DNA of 64,000 nucleotides from Pseudomonas mediterranea CFBP 5447 (GTDB lineage Bacteria; Pseudomonadota; Gammaproteobacteria; Pseudomonadales; Pseudomonadaceae). A program made the translations under genes and the position numbers. Of this stretch, positions 53,975 to 62,735 are shown piece after piece. The DNA lies in assembly GCF_000774145.1 (NCBI RefSeq), contig NZ_KN322985.1, forward strand, positions 457,910-521,909. The letters are read 5' to 3'. The notes beneath the pieces were generated by a model, which saw nothing but the letters and a program-made list of their open reading frames with translations, had not been told where the DNA came from and searched no databases. The stretch's first letter is position 1; each line of letters begins with the position of its first letter.

Positions 53975-55177
53975 TCAGACGCGCTCGATAGCCAATGCCA
54001 GGCCCTGGCCAACGCCGACACACATGGTCGCCAGGCCTTTCTTGCCGCCGGTCTTTTCCAGATGATGCAGCGCCGTCAGCACCAGTCGTGCCCCGCTCAT
54101 GCCCAGTGGATGGCCGAGTGCGATGGCGCCGCCGTTCGGGTTGACCTGCGGCGCATCGTCCGCCAGCCCCAGTTCGCGCAGCACCGCCAGGCCCTGGCTG
54201 GCAAACGCTTCATTGAGTTCGATCACGTCGAAATCGGCGACTGCCAGGCCCAGGCGTTCCGTCAACTTGCGCACCGCCGGCACCGGGCCGATGCCCATCA
54301 CCCGTGGCGCCACGCCGGCACTGGCCATGCCCAGCACTTTGCCGCGAGGGGTCAGGCCGTGTTTCTTCACCGCTTCGGCCGAGGCCAGGATCAACGCCGC
54401 CGCGCCGTCATTCACACCCGAGGCGTTGCCGGCGGTGACGGTCTTGTCCGGGCCGTTGACCGGCTTGAGTTTGTTCAGGGCTTCCAGCGTGGTATCGGCG
54501 CGGGGATGCTCGTCCTGCTCGACCACGGTTTCGCCTTTCTTGTGGGCAATGCGCACCGGTACGATTTCTTCGGCGAAAAATCCGGCGGCCTGGGCCGCCG
54601 CCGTGCGTTGCTGGCTGCGCAGGGCGAACGCGTCCTGGTCGGCGCGGGACACCGCGTAATCGTCCGCCACGTTATCGGCGGTCTGGGGCATCGCGTCCAC
54701 GCCGTACTGGGCTTTCATCAAGGGGTTGATGAAGCGCCAGCCAATGGTGGTGTCTTCCAGTTTCATGTTGCGGGAAAACGCCGCGTCGGCCTTGCCCATC
54801 ACGAACGGCGCGCGGGACATCGATTCCACGCCACCGGCGATGGCCAGCTCCATTTCGCCGCTGGCGATGGCGCGAAATGCCGTGCCGATGGCGTCCATGC
54901 CCGAAGCGCAGAGGCGGTTGAGGGTCACGCCGGGAATGCTCTCCGGCAACCCCGCCAGCAACAGCGCCATGCGCGCCACGTTGCGGTTGTCTTCGCCAGC
55001 CTGGTTGGCGCAACCGAGGAACACCTCGTCCACCGCACTCCAGTCCACCGACAGGTTGCGCTCCATCAGTGCCTTGATCGGCACGGCCGCCAGGTCATCG
55101 GCGCGCACCGCGGCCAAACCACCGCCGAAGCGGCCGATGGGGGTACGAATCGCATCACAGATATAAACGTCGCGCAT
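53975..55177 (-). CDS. pcaF: Beta-ketoadipyl-CoA thiolase
   Basis: Splits beta-ketoadipyl-CoA into succinyl-CoA and acetyl-CoA. 400-residue thiolase: active Cys90 in [10 protein letters not shown], then [25 protein letters not shown] and the C-terminal Cys in MCVGVGQG. The ATG overlaps the pcaJ stop by one base (TGATG); an upstream frame to 55303 lies inside pcaJ and is rejected. Confidence 0.97.
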   Translation of the reverse strand: MRDVYICDAIRTPIGRFGGGLAAVRADDLAAVPIKALMERNLSVDWSAVDEVFLGCANQAGEDNRNVARMALLLAGLPESIPGVTLNRLCASGMDAIGTAFRAIASGEMELAIAGGVESMSRAPFVMGKADAAFSRNMKLEDTTIGWRFINPLMKAQYGVDAMPQTADNVADDYAVSRADQDAFALRSQQRTAAAQAAGFFAEEIVPVRIAHKKGETVVEQDEHPRADTTLEALNKLKPVNGPDKTVTAGNASGVNDGAAALILASAEAVKKHGLTPRGKVLGMASAGVAPRVMGIGPVPAVRKLTERLGLAVADFDVIELNEAFASQGLAVLRELGLADDAPQVNPNGGAIALGHPLGMSGARLVLTALHHLEKTGGKKGLATMCVGVGQGLALAIERV

Positions 55178-55956
55178 CAGGCTTCTCCCGGTGCCTGGCC
55201 GTGGGCCGCCGCCGTGCGAGCTTCCAGATCGCGCAGTGCGCGCAGCTCCACGTCGGTCGGCTCGGCGGTGGTGTGCACCTGGTCGGCGAAACGGATCGCC
55301 CACCCGGTGGCCGCAATGACTTGCTCGCGGGTCACGCCGGGGTGCAGTGAAGTGACCACGAATTCATGGGTGCCGGCTTCCGGCTCCATGATGCACAGGT
55401 CGGTGATGATACCCATCGGCCCCGCACCCGGCAGGCCCAGGCGTTTGCGCGAATCGCCGCCCTCGCCGTGACCGACCGAAGTGATGAAGTCCAGCTTATC
55501 GACGAACGAACGCGCCGACTGCTTGAGGATGATCAACACGCTCTTGGCGGAACCGGCGATTTCCGGTGCACCGCCGGCGCCCGGCAGACGGACTTTTGGC
55601 TGATGGTAATTGCCCACCACCGTGGTGTTGATATTGCCGAAACGGTCGACCTGGGCCGCGCCGAGGAAACCGACGTCGATACGCCCGCCCTGCAGCCAGT
55701 AGCGGAAAATCTCACCGGTCGGTACGACGGTGTCCGCCGTTTCCGCCAGCTCGCCGTCGCCAATGGACAGCGGCAATACGCTGGGCTTGGCGCCGATGGG
55801 GCCGGACTCGTAGATCAGCACGACATCCGGCGACGAGGTCAACCGCGCCAGGTTGGCCGCTTTCGATGGCAGGCCGATACCGACGAAGCACACGGCGTTG
55901 TTCTTCAATCGACGGGCCGCGGCAACGGTCATCATTTCGTTGGTGGAGTACGTCAT
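55177..55956 (-). CDS. pcaJ: 3-oxoadipate CoA-transferase subunit B
   Basis: 259 residues, beta subunit of the enzyme that moves CoA from succinyl-CoA to beta-ketoadipate. Family marks: YESGPIGA, with the catalytic Glu expected here, and [15 protein letters not shown]. Four-base overlap with pcaI and one-base overlap with pcaF show tight coupling of pcaIJF. Confidence 0.96.
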   Translation of the reverse strand: MTYSTNEMMTVAAARRLKNNAVCFVGIGLPSKAANLARLTSSPDVVLIYESGPIGAKPSVLPLSIGDGELAETADTVVPTGEIFRYWLQGGRIDVGFLGAAQVDRFGNINTTVVGNYHQPKVRLPGAGGAPEIAGSAKSVLIILKQSARSFVDKLDFITSVGHGEGGDSRKRLGLPGAGPMGIITDLCIMEPEAGTHEFVVTSLHPGVTREQVIAATGWAIRFADQVHTTAEPTDVELRALRDLEARTAAAHGQAPGEA

Positions 55957-56813
55957 TGTTTCGCCTCCGAAGCGGCTGCCAGTTTGGCCTGCAATTCACT
56001 GAAATCCCGGGTGCCGTGGATGTATTCGTCGATCCACGCGGTAAAGGCCTCACGGTCCCGGGCGATGGCATCCCACGCCTGGTAGAAACGATTGTCGCGC
56101 TCGGTGTAGCCGTGGGCGTAGGACGGATGAGCCCCTCCGGGCACGTGGCAGACCGCGCTCAAGGCCCAGGTCGGCAGGACGCAGGCATTCATCGGTGCGT
56201 CCAGGTCGTCGACGATCTCTTCCACGGTGACGATGCAGCGCTTGGCGGCCAGGGCGGCCTCTTTCTGCACGCCGAGAATGCCCCACAGCAGCACGTTGCC
56301 CTTGCGGTCGGCTTTCTGGGCGTGGATCACGGTGATGTCGGGACGTACCGAAGGCACCGCGGCCAGGACTTCACCGGTAAAGGGGCAGGTCACGCTTTTG
56401 ATCAGCGGATTGACCTTCGGCAGGTCGGAACCGGCGTAGGCCCGCAGCACCGCGAACGGCAGGCCGGAGGCCCCGGCGACGTAGGCGTTGGCCAGGTCGG
56501 CGTGGCTGTGCTCCTCGATCTCCAGGGGTTGTGGCCATTGCTTTTCCACGGCATCGCGTAAGCGGTGCAGCGAACCCACGCCCGGGTTGCCGCCCCAGGA
56601 GAAAATCAATTTGCGCGCACAACCTGCGCCGATCAACTGGTCATAGATCAGGTCCGGGGTCATCCGCACCAGGGTCAGGTCTTTCTTGCCCTGACGGATG
56701 ATTTCATGACCCGCCGCCGTCGGAATCAAGTGGGTGAAGCCTTCGAGGGCGACGGTATCGCCGTCGTTGACGAATTGCTTCACCGCGTCGTGCAGCGAAA
56801 GGATTTCAGCCAT
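55953..56813 (-). CDS. pcaI: 3-oxoadipate CoA-transferase subunit A
   Basis: 286 residues, alpha subunit of the transferase. VALEGFTHLIPTAAGHEIIRQG near the start and FSWGGNPGVGSLHR are typical. First gene of the pcaIJF-HG(-TBDC) run, with a paired PcaR-box region 99-132 bp upstream of its ATG. Confidence 0.96.
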   Translation of the reverse strand: MAEILSLHDAVKQFVNDGDTVALEGFTHLIPTAAGHEIIRQGKKDLTLVRMTPDLIYDQLIGAGCARKLIFSWGGNPGVGSLHRLRDAVEKQWPQPLEIEEHSHADLANAYVAGASGLPFAVLRAYAGSDLPKVNPLIKSVTCPFTGEVLAAVPSVRPDITVIHAQKADRKGNVLLWGILGVQKEAALAAKRCIVTVEEIVDDLDAPMNACVLPTWALSAVCHVPGGAHPSYAHGYTERDNRFYQAWDAIARDREAFTAWIDEYIHGTRDFSELQAKLAAASEAKQ

Positions 56814-56911
56814 GGGCAGGCTCCCGTTTTCCAGTGGACCGACATGAAGAAAAAGGCGCGAGGTTCAGCGCCGGAGTGACTGAAGAGTAAGCTGCGGGAA
56901 AAGCCCAAACA

Positions 56912-56945
56912 ATCCGATAATCGACTGAGTGTTCGTTTATCGAAC
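56912..56945 (-). promoter_or_regulatory. PcaR boxes upstream of pcaI
   Basis: On the minus strand, GTTCGATAAACGAAC (56945-56931) followed by AGTCGATTATCGGAT (56926-56912), starts 19 bp apart. The first is a palindromic variant of the reported PcaR site. Likely the main control point of pcaIJFHG. Confidence 0.75.
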
Positions 56946-56989
56946 AGATTGTTGTTTGGCTATCGATTTACTTGGGGAATTAATTCCGG

Positions 56990-57020
56990 GTGGGAGCGAG
57001 CCTGCTCGCGATGGCGGTGT
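56990..57020 (+). repeat. Solitary REP
   Basis: GTGGGAGCGAGCCTGCTCGCGATGGCGG between pcaK and the pcaI promoter, without a clear partner. Confidence 0.75.
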
Positions 57021-57099
57021 ATCAGGCAGTAAGTTGGCTACTCTGTCTGGCGATAGCGCTCGTCCGAGCGAGGGACAGGGGGTCACTCAGGTCAGCGAG

Positions 57100-58446
57100 T
57101 CAGGTCGCATCCGCATGGCTGACCATGCCCTTGATCACCACTGCCGCGGTCGCCAGCGCTGCGGGCACGACCAGGGCGGTCAATACCTGCTCGAAGTTCC
57201 AGCCCAGGCCCAGCAGCGTCGCCCCCATCCAGGCCCCGAGAATGGCACCGAACCGACCGATGCCGAGCATCCACGACACCCCCGTGGCGCGGCCCTGGGT
57301 CGGGTAGAAACGCGCCGCCAGGGACGGCATCGCCGATTGCGCGCCGTTGACGCACATGCCCGCCACCAGCACCAACGTCGCGAGCACCGTGATGTGGCCC
57401 AGGCTCTGCCCTACGGCGTAGGCAAATAGCCCGGCCATCAAGTAGAAAAAGCCGATGACCTTGTGGGGATTGAACCGATCCATCGCCCAGCCCACGCCCA
57501 CTGCGCTCAACACACCACCCAGTTGGAACAGTGCGCCGATGAAAGCGGCCTGCTCCATGCTCGCGCCACTGTCGCGCATCAGCGTCGGCAGCCAACTGGT
57601 CAACAGGTAAACGATCACTAGGCCCATGAAATAAGTCAGCCACAGCAGCAGCGTACCGGCGCTGTAGGTGCCGGAGAAGATCACCGCGAGCACGTTCCGG
57701 GCCTTCACGGTTTTCTGTTCGGGCACACTGAAGCTGGCGGCCTGGGCAATGGTGGCCGGGTCGATCGGCGCCAGGGCCTTGCGGACCTTGTCGGTACCAC
57801 GATTGCGCACGAGCAGGTAGCGCGCCGACTCCGGCAGCCAGAACAGCAGCACCACTGCCAGGATCAATGGCAGGATCCCACCGATCAGCAGCAAGCTGTG
57901 CCAACCGAACGCCGGTATCAATTTGGCCGAGATGAAGCCGCCGCCGGCCATCCCCAGGTTGAATCCACAGAACATGCTGGTGACCAACAGGGATTTCTTG
58001 CGCTCCGGGGTGTATTCCGACAGCAAGGTGGTGGCGTTCGGCATCCCTGCGCCCAGACCCAGCCCCGTCAGGAAGCGCAGCACCAGCAATTGCTCGACAT
58101 TGGCGCTGTATGCCGACGCCAGGCTGAACGCACCGAACAGCACGACCGCGCCCACCAGCACGACTTTTCGCCCGAAGCGGTCAGCCAGCGGCCCTGAGCC
58201 CAGTGCCCCGAAAACCATGCCGATCAGCGCGGCGCTCATGACCGGGCCGAGGCTGGCGCGATCGATGCCCCAATCCTGGGACAGGGCCGGGGCAATGAAG
58301 CCCATGGCCGCCGTGTCGAGGCCATCGAGGAAAACGATCAGGAAACAGAGGATCACCACACGCCACTGGTAGCGCGAAATGGGCTGCGCATTGATGAAGG
58401 ACTGCACGTCGAGGCAATGGCCTACGGAGGTCTGGGGCTGGTTCAT
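57100..58446 (-). CDS. pcaK: 4-hydroxybenzoate/protocatechuate transporter, MFS
   Basis: 448 residues, the length of P. putida PcaK. Aromatic acid:H+ symporter family: FLDGLDTAAMGFIAPALSQDW in helix 1 (motif DGFDxxxxG variant), GPLADRFGRKVVL as loop motif, FLTGLGLGAGMPNATTLLSEY. It imports 4-hydroxybenzoate and protocatechuate and is known to help chemotaxis to them. The ATG at 58446 is chosen over a start 15 codons upstream. It has its own PcaR box and is 286 bp from pcaI, so it may be a separate transcript. Confidence 0.95.
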   Translation of the reverse strand: MNQPQTSVGHCLDVQSFINAQPISRYQWRVVILCFLIVFLDGLDTAAMGFIAPALSQDWGIDRASLGPVMSAALIGMVFGALGSGPLADRFGRKVVLVGAVVLFGAFSLASAYSANVEQLLVLRFLTGLGLGAGMPNATTLLSEYTPERKKSLLVTSMFCGFNLGMAGGGFISAKLIPAFGWHSLLLIGGILPLILAVVLLFWLPESARYLLVRNRGTDKVRKALAPIDPATIAQAASFSVPEQKTVKARNVLAVIFSGTYSAGTLLLWLTYFMGLVIVYLLTSWLPTLMRDSGASMEQAAFIGALFQLGGVLSAVGVGWAMDRFNPHKVIGFFYLMAGLFAYAVGQSLGHITVLATLVLVAGMCVNGAQSAMPSLAARFYPTQGRATGVSWMLGIGRFGAILGAWMGATLLGLGWNFEQVLTALVVPAALATAAVVIKGMVSHADAT

Positions 58447-58558
58447 CGTATCTCTCATTATTATTGTGCCGGGCGGATCGGACCCGATCACGCCGGATGA
58501 CGCTGCCGCGACATTAATGAGGCCGGATAAATACCGTCAATTGACCCGAGACGTCTCT

Positions 58559-58573
58559 GTGCGTTTATCGAAC
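58559..58573 (-). promoter_or_regulatory. PcaR box upstream of pcaK
   Basis: GTTCGATAAACGCAC on the minus strand, 14 of 15 positions matching the reported PcaR site, just after the pcaR stop and about 120 bp before pcaK. No second box found here. Confidence 0.72.
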
Positions 58574-58576
58574 AGC

Positions 58577-59419
58577 TTAAGCGAACAGCTGCGCGCTCAA
58601 GTCCCGGCTGGCCCCCAGCAGGCTGGGCAGGAACCGCTGTTCCAGCTCCGTGCGGCTGACGCGTCCGGCGTGGGTACTGACGTTCAGCGCCGCCACGACC
58701 TGGCCAGAAGCATCGTAGACCGGAACGGCAATGGCCCGCAGGCCCTGCTCCAACTCCTGGTCGACGATGCACCAGCCTTGCAATCGCACCTGCTGCAGGC
58801 ATTCGAGCAGTGCCTCGGGGGTGTGCAACGTTCGGCTGGTCTTGGCCTGCAGGTCGGCATGATCGAGATAGTCACGCAACGACGCGTCATCGAGGGCCGC
58901 CAGGAGAATCCTGCCCATGGAGGTGCAATAGGCCGGCAGGCGTCCACCGACGGACAGGTCCACGGAAATCAGCCGCTGGGTAGTGGCCGACCGGGCGATA
59001 TAGAGAATGTCGTCGCCTTCGAGGGTCGCCATGTTGCAGGCCTCGTGCAACTGCTCGCTCATGCGATCCAGGTACGGCTGAGCAGAAACTGCCAGCGGCG
59101 TCGACGACAGATAGGCGTGGCCGAGGGTCAACACCTTGGGCAGCAGCGAATAGGTGCGCCCGTCGGTGGTGGCGTAGCCGAGCTTGATCAAGGTGTGCAG
59201 GCAGCGCCTGACGGCGGCACGGGGGATTTCGGTGCGATGGCTGATCTGAGCGATGGTCAGGTGCCGCTTGCGCTCCTGGAACGCCTGGACCACGGCCAGT
59301 CCGCGGGCCAGGGACGTCATGAAGTCCGGGTCGCCGGTCAGGGCCTGGATCCGTTTGGCCGGTGAGGCAACAATCGGTGGCGCGACTGAAGAAAAGGCGT
59401 TGCGCAATTGGTCGTTCAT
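58577..59419 (-). CDS. pcaR: IclR family regulator of the pca genes
   Basis: 280 residues: winged helix (FQERKRHLTIAQISHRTEIPRAAVRRCLHTL, about 47-77) and IclR effector domain (SVDLSVGGRLPAYCTSMGRILLA onwards). It senses beta-ketoadipate and activates the pca operons while repressing itself. The ATG 59419 (MNDQLRNAFSS) is chosen over an in-frame ATG 24 codons upstream, since that region lies next to the operator and lacks family resemblance. It heads the minus-strand pca block. Confidence 0.96.
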   Translation of the reverse strand: MNDQLRNAFSSVAPPIVASPAKRIQALTGDPDFMTSLARGLAVVQAFQERKRHLTIAQISHRTEIPRAAVRRCLHTLIKLGYATTDGRTYSLLPKVLTLGHAYLSSTPLAVSAQPYLDRMSEQLHEACNMATLEGDDILYIARSATTQRLISVDLSVGGRLPAYCTSMGRILLAALDDASLRDYLDHADLQAKTSRTLHTPEALLECLQQVRLQGWCIVDQELEQGLRAIAVPVYDASGQVVAALNVSTHAGRVSRTELEQRFLPSLLGASRDLSAQLFA

Positions 59420-59495
59420 GTCTGGTACTTCCCCGGCAATGACGGTCATTACAAACGGCGGCCCGAGGAACGACAAGGGCTGGCCCCTCAAGACC

Positions 59496-59529
59496 GTGCG
59501 ATTATCGAACCCCGGGCCGATAATCGCAA
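59496..59529 (-). promoter_or_regulatory. PcaR boxes upstream of pcaR
   Basis: The 15-bp GTTCGATAATCGCAC on the minus strand (59510-59496) equals the site I recall as reported for PcaR. A weaker, oppositely oriented copy GGCCGATAATCGCAA (59515-59529) starts 19 bp away. Consistent with autoregulation. Confidence 0.8.
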
Positions 59530-59981
59530 TCGACGAAACGGCCTGCGGAAATCGGCCGAGCGCTCAACGAATCCGACAATAAGTTTGAAGAGCGACGTCA
59601 GGCACATTTGACTTTGAACAACGAGGTTGCAATATTGAACTTGTCGCCTTGAACGGCGCGAGGGTATCGGCACGGGTGGTATTGCTTGAAACGTAATTGC
59701 CATAAGTTGCACATGCAAACATGGGTACACACAACAATCCGCCCTCTAAATATTTCCCGATAGTGTTCTTCGGGTGGACCGCTATAATGCAACTCAGCGA
59801 CGGCAAGGCCCATCGGCCACTCCGTCCTCAGGTGCCTGAAGCCCCATGGCCGCTTCCCCCTGTATCGGCAACAACACGAAGCCCTGATGCTACGTCAGCT
59901 GTCAGCTCTGGTGCCGTGGCCGTCTGCGTGGATACATGCAGTGCGTATCACCAGATTCAATTCACTTTGCTAGGTAATACT
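59530..59981. other. Gene-free region with a probable promoter and long leader
   Basis: About 450 bp. A TATAAT hexamer at 59783-59788 would start a transcript about 190 bp before the small gene at 59982. A TTGCACATGCAA palindrome lies at about 59704-59715. The frame of the small gene is open through this stretch but shows no protein-like conservation that I can see. Confidence 0.4.
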
Positions 59982-60182
59982 GTGACGAAAGAAGAACTGC
60001 GCGCGGAACTTGAGCGCCAGGAACAACGTTACAAGGAAGTTTACGGCGGGGAAGTCACCACCTACGCCGCTCAACCTGAGCCGGAACGCAAACCCTGGCG
60101 TAAACGCGCCACTGTTCAGGACCAGGCCTTTTCCCAGGAACTTCAGAAAATGGAAAAGGAACTCAGGCCCGAAGAGCGATAA
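59982..60182 (+). CDS. Small conserved hydrophilic protein, 66 residues
   Basis: Starts GTG at 59982 ([20 protein letters not shown]), a highly charged helical protein of 66 residues with a short [11 protein letters not shown] linker and a second helix [14 protein letters not shown]. An AGGTAA site lies about eight bases before the GTG. The frame is open to 59721, but the extension is Pro/Thr/Ser-rich and unlike the rest. No signal peptide or family that I can name. A regulatory or nucleoid-associated small protein is possible, not shown. Confidence 0.7.
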   Translation: MTKEELRAELERQEQRYKEVYGGEVTTYAAQPEPERKPWRKRATVQDQAFSQELQKMEKELRPEER

Positions 60183-60534
60183 CACGCCTTTCGTGGAAAC
60201 AGTATCCGGTCGCCACCCCGACCGGACACTGCGCTGGCCGCCCGTCATGAGCGGGCCGCCCTCTCCTTCCGCCATAGGTGGAGGGTGCCCTGACTGACTT
60301 TCTTTTCAGATATTTCATACAACTACGTCGAGCCCTGCTCAGCCTCGGCGATCCTCGCTCACCTGGCTTTTAACCCCGGAATCAATGGGTTGCGCCGCCC
60401 TTGAAAAACCTGCTCCCGGACGGTTTCCTACAAGTTATTTCGTTGAAGAATGTTACCGATGAGCAGGCAGTGCATCGATCAACGTGGTTTTCTGGCATAA
60501 TCGCGCCCCCTTATGACCGGGTCAGAAAACCTTC
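60183..60534. other. Gene-free 352 bp before the phosphate transporter
   Basis: Contains GC-rich imperfect inverted repeats (about 60240-60290) and, close to the next gene, a CATAAT hexamer near 60495 that could be a -10 element for the transporter. No Pho box recognised. Confidence 0.4.
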
Positions 60535-62010
60535 ATGATCGATTTATTCAGCGGACTGGATGCTTGGGTGCTTGTGAGCCTCTTGCTCGCCCTGGCTTTT
60601 GTCCTCGCCTTCGAGTTCATCAACGGCTTTCATGACACCGCTAACGCGGTTGCCACTGTTATCTACACCAAAGCGATGCCGCCGCACCTGGCGGTGTTCT
60701 TTTCCGGGGTGTTCAACTTCCTCGGCGTGCTGCTGGGTGGCGTGGGCGTGGCGTATGCCATCGTCCACCTGTTGCCCGTGGAACTGCTGATCAATGTGAA
60801 CACCGGACACGGGCTGGCGATGGTGTTTTCGCTGCTCGCAGCGGCCATCACCTGGAACCTGGGCACCTGGTACTTCGGTATCCCGGCGTCCAGCTCCCAT
60901 ACCTTGATCGGTTCGATCCTCGGCGTGGGCCTGGCCAACGCGTTGATCAACGACATCCCGTTGGGTGACGGTGTGAACTGGCAGAAGGCGATCGATATCG
61001 GCGCCTCGCTGGTGTTCTCGCCCATGGCCGGCTTCTTGATTGCAGCCCTGGTGCTAATTGGCCTGAAATGGTGGCGACCGCTGTCGAAGATGCACAAGAC
61101 ACCGGAACAGCGTCGCAAGATCGACGACAAGAAGCATCCTCCGTTCTGGAACCGCCTGGTGCTGGTGATTTCGGCCATGGCCGTCAGTTTCGTCCACGGT
61201 TCCAACGACGGTCAGAAAGGTATCGGCCTCATCATGCTGGTGCTGATCGGCATCGTGCCGGCGCAGTTCGTACTCGACCTGAGCAGCACCACCTACCAGA
61301 TCGAGCGCACCCGTGACGCGACCCTGCACCTGAGTCAGTTCTACCAGCGCAACAGCGAATCCCTGGGCGAATACCTGGCGCTGGGCAAAAGCGTGCCGGG
61401 CGACCTGCCGGAGAAATTCCGTTGCAACCCGCAGCAGACCGAACCCACCATCAACGCGCTGCTCGACACCCTCAAGGGCGTGGCTGACTACCACTCGCTG
61501 CCGTCGGAAAGCCGCATCGAGGTTCGTCGCTACCTGCTTTGCCTGGACGACACGGCCAAGAAGGTCGGCAAGTTGCCAAACCTGGCAGCCCGCGAAAAAG
61601 ACGACCTGAACAAACTGCGCAAGGACCTCACCGCCACTACCGAATACGCCCCGTTCTGGGTGATCCTGGCCGTCGCCCTGGCGCTGGGCCTGGGCACCAT
61701 GGTGGGCTGGAAGCGCGTGGTGCTGACCATCGGTGAGAAAATCGGCAAGCAGGGCATGACCTACGCCCAGGGCATGTCGGCGCAGATCACCACGGCGTGC
61801 ATGATCGGCGCAGCGAACGTCTTCAGCCTGCCGGTTTCCACCACCCACGTGCTGTCGTCCGGCGTGGCCGGCACCATGACAGCCAACAGAAGCGGCCTGC
61901 AAGGCGGCACGGTACGCAACATCCTGCTGGCCTGGGTGCTGACCCTGCCGGCGACAGTGGCGCTGTCGGCCGGGTTGTTCTGGCTGGCTTCCAAAGCCTT
62001 GGGCAGCTGA
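60535..62010 (+). CDS. Inorganic phosphate transporter, Pit family
   Basis: 491 residues with about ten membrane helices and the duplicated Pit signature: GFHDTANAVATVI (near residue 24-36) and the second-half HGSNDGQKGIGL (about 222-233). The large hydrophilic loop (about 250-370) and the C-terminal half with STTHVLSSGVAGTM are usual. It imports phosphate (with metal) using the proton gradient and is typically constitutive. Followed by a strong terminator. Confidence 0.94.
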   Translation: MIDLFSGLDAWVLVSLLLALAFVLAFEFINGFHDTANAVATVIYTKAMPPHLAVFFSGVFNFLGVLLGGVGVAYAIVHLLPVELLINVNTGHGLAMVFSLLAAAITWNLGTWYFGIPASSSHTLIGSILGVGLANALINDIPLGDGVNWQKAIDIGASLVFSPMAGFLIAALVLIGLKWWRPLSKMHKTPEQRRKIDDKKHPPFWNRLVLVISAMAVSFVHGSNDGQKGIGLIMLVLIGIVPAQFVLDLSSTTYQIERTRDATLHLSQFYQRNSESLGEYLALGKSVPGDLPEKFRCNPQQTEPTINALLDTLKGVADYHSLPSESRIEVRRYLLCLDDTAKKVGKLPNLAAREKDDLNKLRKDLTATTEYAPFWVILAVALALGLGTMVGWKRVVLTIGEKIGKQGMTYAQGMSAQITTACMIGAANVFSLPVSTTHVLSSGVAGTMTANRSGLQGGTVRNILLAWVLTLPATVALSAGLFWLASKALGS

Positions 62011-62023
62011 TTCCAGCGGCTTA

Positions 62024-62061
62024 CAAAAAAGGTGCGATCCTTGCGGGTCGCACCTTTTTTT
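62024..62061 (+). terminator. Rho-independent terminator of the phosphate transporter gene
   Basis: AAAAAAGGTGCGA / TCGCACCTTTTTT stem with T-run, 14 bp after the stop. Confidence 0.93.
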
Positions 62062-62081
62062 ATGCCAGTTGCTTTATCCCT

Positions 62082-62134
62082 GTGGGAGCGAGCCTGCTCG
62101 CGATACTCGCGGCTCGCTCCCACAGGGGATTGTG
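62082..62134. repeat. REP with compact inverted partner
   Basis: CTGTGGGAGCGAGCCTGCTCGCGA immediately followed by CTCGCGGCTCGCTCCCACAG; a short form of the pairs seen elsewhere, between two opposed terminators. Confidence 0.8.
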
Positions 62135-62149
62135 TGCAGACAGGAATTT

Positions 62150-62181
62150 CGCACAAAAAAAAAGGGCGACCGAAGTCGCCC
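62150..62181 (-). terminator. Rho-independent terminator of ccoM
   Basis: On the minus strand GGGCGAC-TTCG-GTCGCCC followed by about ten T, 36 bp after the ccoM stop. Confidence 0.93.
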
Positions 62182-62216
62182 AAAATGCCTTGCGTGCTCG
62201 TTGCAGCCGGAAAGAC

Positions 62217-62333
62217 CTAAGGTTTTTTGCGCTTGTGTGCGTCTTTCCAGATGAATAATCCAAAAACGGCGAAAAATACAAACATGAAGCCGACCGTCAA
62301 CATTCCGGCAAACACCACATTGTCGAAAAACAT
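62217..62333 (-). CDS. ccoM: cbb3-type cytochrome oxidase small subunit CcoM
   Basis: A 38-residue single-helix membrane protein read from the minus strand: MFFDNVVFAGMLTVGFMFVF, then a helix end AVFGLFIW and a basic tail KDAHKRKKP. As I recall it, this is nearly the sequence of P. stutzeri CcoM, the small subunit found in the cbb3 oxidase structure that helps assembly and stability. No ccoNOP genes lie nearby, as is usual for ccoM. An AGGAGG site precedes the ATG, an Anr-type box lies upstream and a perfect terminator downstream. Confidence 0.92.
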   Translation of the reverse strand: MFFDNVVFAGMLTVGFMFVFFAVFGLFIWKDAHKRKKP

Positions 62334-62400
62334 GATTGGCCTCCTGGTCCCGCCCCTGTTGTGTTGGAGCCAAGTTAACCAATCGAGCCGGGGTGAACAT

Positions 62401-62414
62401 TGACCGGGGTCAAT
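62401..62414 (-). promoter_or_regulatory. Anr/FNR-type box upstream of ccoM
   Basis: TTGAC-CGGG-GTCAA, a perfect palindrome close to the Anr consensus TTGAT-N4-ATCAA (TTGAC/GTCAA half-sites are common variants). Its centre is 74-75 bp from the ccoM start. With spacing of 41.5, a -10-like TAACTT falls at 62378-62373 on the minus strand. Confidence 0.72.
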
Positions 62415-62478
62415 AACGCTCGCGACCGAGCGAAAAGGAAGGGAAATAACTGATTTGCATCAATGGATCGAGGAGGAA

Positions 62479-62640
62479 TCAGCGCTTTTTCGGTTTGCTC
62501 TTGGGCTTTTTCCTGGTCTTGCCCAGGGGCATCGCCTGCTCGAACGCCTGACGGACTTCATTGAGGCGTTTTTTGTTGAGGTCGTGAACACGCTTGGCGC
62601 GCTCAGCGTTAAGGTCAACCAGCTTGTCGTCTTGGCTCAT
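62479..62640 (-). CDS. Small basic protein, 53 residues
   Basis: Read directly from the minus strand: MSQDDKLVDLNAERAKRVHD and then a helical Arg/Lys-rich part with a C-terminal KTRKKPKSKPKKR. Hydrophilic, no signal peptide. Probably binds nucleic acid or ribosomes by charge, but this is a guess. Starts at ATG 62640; upstream lies the hypothetical gene on the same strand. Confidence 0.65.
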   Translation of the reverse strand: MSQDDKLVDLNAERAKRVHDLNKKRLNEVRQAFEQAMPLGKTRKKPKSKPKKR

Positions 62641-62735
62641 GGCGTGTCGGCATCATGCAGTGAAGTGCGAATGTGCCCATGATGGGGGCTGTTTGCTGCG
62701 TTGACCAGCCTGCGTGCGTGGGCAAATACAGGCAA

